Made by a program: the position numbers and the translations under genes
NCBI GenBank assembly: GCA_016213425.1
Contig: JACRAI010000031.1
Span: 1-7,942 of the forward strand
Origin: an archaeon
GTDB lineage: Archaea; Nanobdellota; Nanobdellia; Woesearchaeales; ARS49
DNA length: 7,942 nucleotides
Direction: 5' to 3'
The notes under the pieces: model-generated
What the model was told of the DNA's origin: nothing
Database searches by the model: none
The model's input: the letters and a program-made list of their open reading frames with translations, nothing else
Shown: one piece after another, positions 5,140-7,942 of the stretch
How positions within the stretch are numbered: position 1 is the stretch's first letter
Layout of the letters: each line of letters begins with the position of its first letter

Positions 5140-5814
5140 ATGAGAAGAACACTGATAAAATTAAACAAAGTTTGGAAAACGTATCACATGGGAGTAGAAG
5201 AAGTGAATGCATTGAGAAACGTAGATCTATCAATATATGAAAATCAATTTATAGTAATTGTAGGCCATTCAGGATCTGGAAAAAGTACATTAATGAATTT
5301 GATTGGTTGTTTAGACTTGCCTTCTAAAGGAGAGATTTATCTTGACAACGAAGATATATCTGAAATTGGTGAAAACAACCTTGCAAGGATAAGAGGTAAA
5401 AAGATTGGTTTTGTTTTCCAAAAATTTAATTTAATTCCAACACTAACAGCACTACAAAATGTGACATTGCCCAGTGTTTTTCAAGGCGCACCTCTTAATG
5501 ATAAAGCTAAAGAATTGCTTACTTTTGTTGGATTACAGCACAGATTAAATCACAGACCAAATCAATTATCTGGCGGAGAACAGCAAAGAGTTGCAATAGC
5601 CAGAAGTCTAATCAATGATCCAGATATAATTCTTGCAGATGAACCTACAGGAAATCTCGACACAAAAACAGGAGACACAGTGATGAATTTGTTTAAAGAA
5701 CTTCACACTCGAGGAAAAACAATAATTTTTGTCACACATAATCCCAACTTAGAGCAATATGCTCAAAGAATAATAAAAATAAACGATGGAATGATCAAGG
5801 AGGTCAAAAAATGA
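5140..5814 (+). CDS. MacB/LolD-type ABC transporter ATP-binding protein
   Basis: A 224-residue nucleotide-binding subunit of the MacB/LolD/FtsE class, which powers FtsX-type permeases through mechanotransmission rather than ordinary import. All motifs are intact: Walker A GHSGSGKST (42-50), Q-loop Q94 in FVFQKFNLIP, signature LSGGEQQR (143-150), Walker B ILADE (164-168, catalytic E168), D-loop NLD (172-174) and switch H200 in VTHNPN. The length is normal for the family. The frame upstream of the ATG is open for 13 codons but holds no ATG, GTG or TTG, and the N-terminus IKLNKVWKTYHMG fits the family from this start. It is the first gene of the operon, and its stop overlaps the next start by ATGA. 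The substrate is unknown; MacB relatives handle peptides, macrolides, lipoproteins or envelope remodelling. Confidence 0.95.
   Translation: MRRTLIKLNKVWKTYHMGVEEVNALRNVDLSIYENQFIVIVGHSGSGKSTLMNLIGCLDLPSKGEIYLDNEDISEIGENNLARIRGKKIGFVFQKFNLIPTLTALQNVTLPSVFQGAPLNDKAKELLTFVGLQHRLNHRPNQLSGGEQQRVAIARSLINDPDIILADEPTGNLDTKTGDTVMNLFKELHTRGKTIIFVTHNPNLEQYAQRIIKINDGMIKEVKK
5799..5804 (+). promoter_or_regulatory. Consensus Shine-Dalgarno inside the ATPase gene for the secreted partner
   Basis: GGAGGT lies 6 bases before the ATG at 5811. It is the strongest ribosome-binding site in the window. It allows independent initiation on the middle gene in addition to ATGA coupling, consistent with higher output of the extracellular protein than of the ATPase. 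Confidence 0.75.
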
Positions 5815-6986
5815 AAAATATTTTTTCTTCGAAAAAATTCAGTTTGCTGATACTATTAATGGTTTCATTAGCAAGCCTAAGTGTTAGCGCAAGCAATATT
5901 AATGTAAAATTGTTAAGTTTTGAGCCTTCAATTGTTACGCCAGGAAATTTTTTCAGCATAACTCTCGAAGCCACAAACACTGACAATGAAACAATTAATG
6001 ATGTGAAGTTTGAGTTGAAAACATCTTCGAGCTTCAATGTTGAAGATGAAGAAGAAATAAATTTTGACGAATTAAAATCTGGAGAAAAAACAATTCTAAC
6101 TTGGTTAGTTAAAGCCGACACCACTGCAACTGCAGGATTCAAAAAAGTCGAATTAAAAGTTGATGAAGACGGAAAAGATTACAGTTACTTTTTTCCATTT
6201 CAAGTAAAAAGTTTTGAACCAACACTAACTCTTGAAAGTTTCACTACTAATCCTTTGCAAGTGCCTCCAGGAAGCAATGTTTTAGTAAGTTTAAACTTGG
6301 CAAATCAAGCAAGTTTTTCACTAAAAAATGTAAGAGTTAAATTAGATCTTTCAAAAATGCCTTTCGCACCAGTTGGAGGAATAGATGAACAAACAATTAA
6401 TGAGCTAACAACCAACAAGCAATTAAAATTTCAATTAACCGCTGCACCTGATAGTGAAGCAGGAATATACAAAATACCTGTAGTTCTAAACTATTTTGAC
6501 GAGTTCGGAACACCTTACACAAACACAAATTTAATTTCAGTAAAAATCGGAAGCACACCAAGACTAGAGTTAAGCCAAGAAAGTTCATTGATTTTAATAA
6601 ATAAAAAAAGCGAAGCAACGCTTAAGCTGGTAAACAATGGGCTTACAAAAGTAAAATTGTTAACAGTAAACATACAACCAGTAAATGCTGAATTAATATC
6701 TTCAAACAATGTTTACATAGGCGACTTAAACGTTGATGATTTCAACACAATTGAACTAGAAGTTTATCCTGAAACAAAAGATGCTCAATTAATTTTAACT
6801 TTGACTTTTAAAGATGCAAACAATCAAGAATTCAAGGAAACAGTTCCTTTTTCTTTGAAAGTTTACACCGATGAAGAAGCAAAAGAACTAGGATTGATTG
6901 GCGGTAGCAATAGTTTCACAATTGTTATAGTTTTTATTGTGTTAATCTTGCTTTTCTTTGCTTACAAAAGATTCAAAAGAAAATGA
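5811..6986 (+). CDS. Secreted, membrane-anchored beta-sandwich protein (COG1361/CARDB-like), ABC transporter partner
   Basis: The 391-residue protein has an N-terminal signal peptide (KK then FSLLILLMVSLASLSVSA; cleavage probably near 27), about 340 extracellular residues, and a C-terminal membrane helix (about 370-386) followed by basic KRFKRK. The exterior part appears to hold three beta-sandwich units near 30-130, 135-245 and 248-350. The repeated theme is F-P/T-P..V.PG....L...N....T..NV...L, then G......L......AG, typical of archaeal COG1361, NEW3 or CARDB-like domains. It sits between the ATPase and the permease and overlaps both by ATGA. I infer that it is the dedicated exterior subunit, in the place where bacterial MacB operons carry the HlyD-type adaptor MacA, which it does not resemble. 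It could bind substrate, or link the permease to the S-layer. Confidence 0.85.
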   Translation: MKNIFSSKKFSLLILLMVSLASLSVSASNINVKLLSFEPSIVTPGNFFSITLEATNTDNETINDVKFELKTSSSFNVEDEEEINFDELKSGEKTILTWLVKADTTATAGFKKVELKVDEDGKDYSYFFPFQVKSFEPTLTLESFTTNPLQVPPGSNVLVSLNLANQASFSLKNVRVKLDLSKMPFAPVGGIDEQTINELTTNKQLKFQLTAAPDSEAGIYKIPVVLNYFDEFGTPYTNTNLISVKIGSTPRLELSQESSLILINKKSEATLKLVNNGLTKVKLLTVNIQPVNAELISSNNVYIGDLNVDDFNTIELEVYPETKDAQLILTLTFKDANNQEFKETVPFSLKVYTDEEAKELGLIGGSNSFTIVIVFIVLILLFFAYKRFKRK

Positions 6987-7942
6987 TCAGTGAATACTTT
7001 AAGTTAGCGTTTACTAACTTATTTAACAGAAAATTAAGAAGCTGGCTTACTATGATAGGCATTTTCATAGGTATAGCTGCGGTGGTTGCGTTAATAAGTT
7101 TAGGTCAAGGATTGCAAGAAGCAGTAAACGCACAATTTGCTTTAATTGGTGCAGATAAATTATTCATAACCGGTAAAGGAGGCTTTGGGCCTCCAGGAAG
7201 TAATTCAGCAGGAAAACTAGAAAAAAAAGACATAGATATAATTAAAAGATCTAAAGGAATTGATTTAATTGCTGGAAGAATATTTAATTCACTGCCTGTC
7301 GAATTCAACAAAAAGCAAACAATTCAATTCATTGCAAGCATTCCTGACGAACAAGAAGGGCTTGACTTGATTAAAGAAATTGAATTAATAAGCATTGATA
7401 AAGGAAGATTTCTTAAAATTAATGATAAAAAAAATGCAGTAATAGGTGCGAATTATTTGGGAAAAAGTTTTTTTGGAAAAAAAGTTGATTTAGGAAACAC
7501 ATTATTAGTTAAAGGAGAAGAATTCAAAGTTGTCGGAATGCTTAAAAAAACCGGAGACCCTGGAATAGACAGCGGGATATTGATAAGTGAAAGGGAATTA
7601 AGAACATTATTAGACCGGCCTGAAGAGTTTAATGCAATAATGGTTAAAGTAAGCAAAGGTTCTGACCCGTTGAAAGTTGCTGAAGAAATTAAAAAATTAA
7701 TGAGAACTGATCGAAATCAAAGAGTCGATAAAGAAGATTTTGAAATACAAACACCAGATCAATTAATGGATCAATTTAATACAATACTTAACATGGTGCA
7801 AATAGTTCTTGTAGGAATTGCAGCAATAAGCTTAGTTGTTGGAGGAATAGGAATAATGAACACAATGTACACTTCAGTACTAGAAAGAACTAGAGAGATA
7901 GGAATAATGAAAGCTGTAGGCGCGAAAACTTCTGACATACTA
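6983..7942 (+). CDS. MacB/FtsX-type ABC permease, 5' part (runs off the right edge)
   Basis: 320 codons stay open to the end of the window; the 3' end is missing. The N-terminus has FKLAFTNLFNRKLRSWLTM, the typical cytoplasmic start of MacB permeases, then the first membrane helix (about 22-40). A large exterior MacB-type domain follows (about 45-265; it includes a Gly/Pro-rich stretch GKGGFGPPGSNSAGK at 64-78), then the second membrane helix (about 272-296). The coupling-helix region ERTREIGIMKAVGAKTSDIL (301-320) is a hallmark of the FtsX fold. About 80 residues with the last two helices should lie beyond the edge, judging from the family's usual length near 400. The ATG overlaps the preceding stop by 4 bases and has no clear Shine-Dalgarno, so translation is probably coupled. 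Confidence 0.93.
   Translation, partial: MISEYFKLAFTNLFNRKLRSWLTMIGIFIGIAAVVALISLGQGLQEAVNAQFALIGADKLFITGKGGFGPPGSNSAGKLEKKDIDIIKRSKGIDLIAGRIFNSLPVEFNKKQTIQFIASIPDEQEGLDLIKEIELISIDKGRFLKINDKKNAVIGANYLGKSFFGKKVDLGNTLLVKGEEFKVVGMLKKTGDPGIDSGILISERELRTLLDRPEEFNAIMVKVSKGSDPLKVAEEIKKLMRTDRNQRVDKEDFEIQTPDQLMDQFNTILNMVQIVLVGIAAISLVVGGIGIMNTMYTSVLERTREIGIMKAVGAKTSDIL

Noticed and set aside
5804..7656. Several minus-strand frames across the ABC operon
   Set aside because: They are antisense to strongly supported genes, rich in Ser and Leu as expected from reversed AT-rich codons, and show no domain.

Overview
The window looks like chromosomal DNA of an AT-rich archaeon, probably from a DPANN-type lineage such as Woesearchaeota or Pacearchaeota. 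The evidence is an archaeal-type A24 prepilin peptidase, a secreted beta-sandwich (COG1361/CARDB-like) protein between an ABC ATPase and an FtsX-type permease, heavy use of AGA and ATA codons, and TATA boxes of the TTTAAATA kind about 26 bases before several start codons, which implies leaderless transcripts. The lineage is inferred from gene style; no rRNA or other marker gene is present.

Layout. (1) 2-957, + strand: two HIT-superfamily genes in tandem, overlapping by ATGA. The first is cut by the window edge and carries a long acidic/basic tail. The second is complete but has Met where the family has its nucleophilic His. (2) 967-2287, - strand: a two-gene operon, winged-helix protein then AbiEii-like nucleotidyltransferase, resembling a type IV (AbiE-like) toxin-antitoxin module. 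A near-perfect 24-bp palindrome lies between its TATA box and start codon and is a good candidate autoregulatory operator. (3) 2429-3163, + strand: an M23 (LytM-like) metallopeptidase with all zinc and catalytic residues but no signal peptide. (4) 3169-3999, - strand: an A24 prepilin peptidase. A symmetric TATA box could also drive a tiny divergent transcript (4052-4136) containing a 24-codon ORF. (5) 4142-4972, - strand: a single-pass membrane protein with two Ig/cadherin-like repeats. (6) 5140-7942, + strand: a three-gene operon of MacB/LolD-type ATPase, membrane-anchored secreted beta-sandwich protein, and MacB/FtsX-type permease. The permease runs off the right edge. All junctions are 4-base ATGA overlaps.

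How the genes work together. Four of the six units concern the cell surface or its substrates: the peptidase for pilin-like proteins, the anchored Ig-like protein, the ABC/FtsX complex with its extracellular partner, and possibly the M23 enzyme. The HIT pair and the toxin-antitoxin-like pair are nucleotide-related. No tRNA, rRNA, CRISPR array or insertion sequence was seen, and no non-coding stretch exceeds 300 bases. The strongest candidates for something unusual are the HIT protein lacking its nucleophile beside an apparent paralog, the palindrome-controlled nucleotidyltransferase module, and the M23 enzyme whose leaderless promoter fixes a start without a secretion signal.
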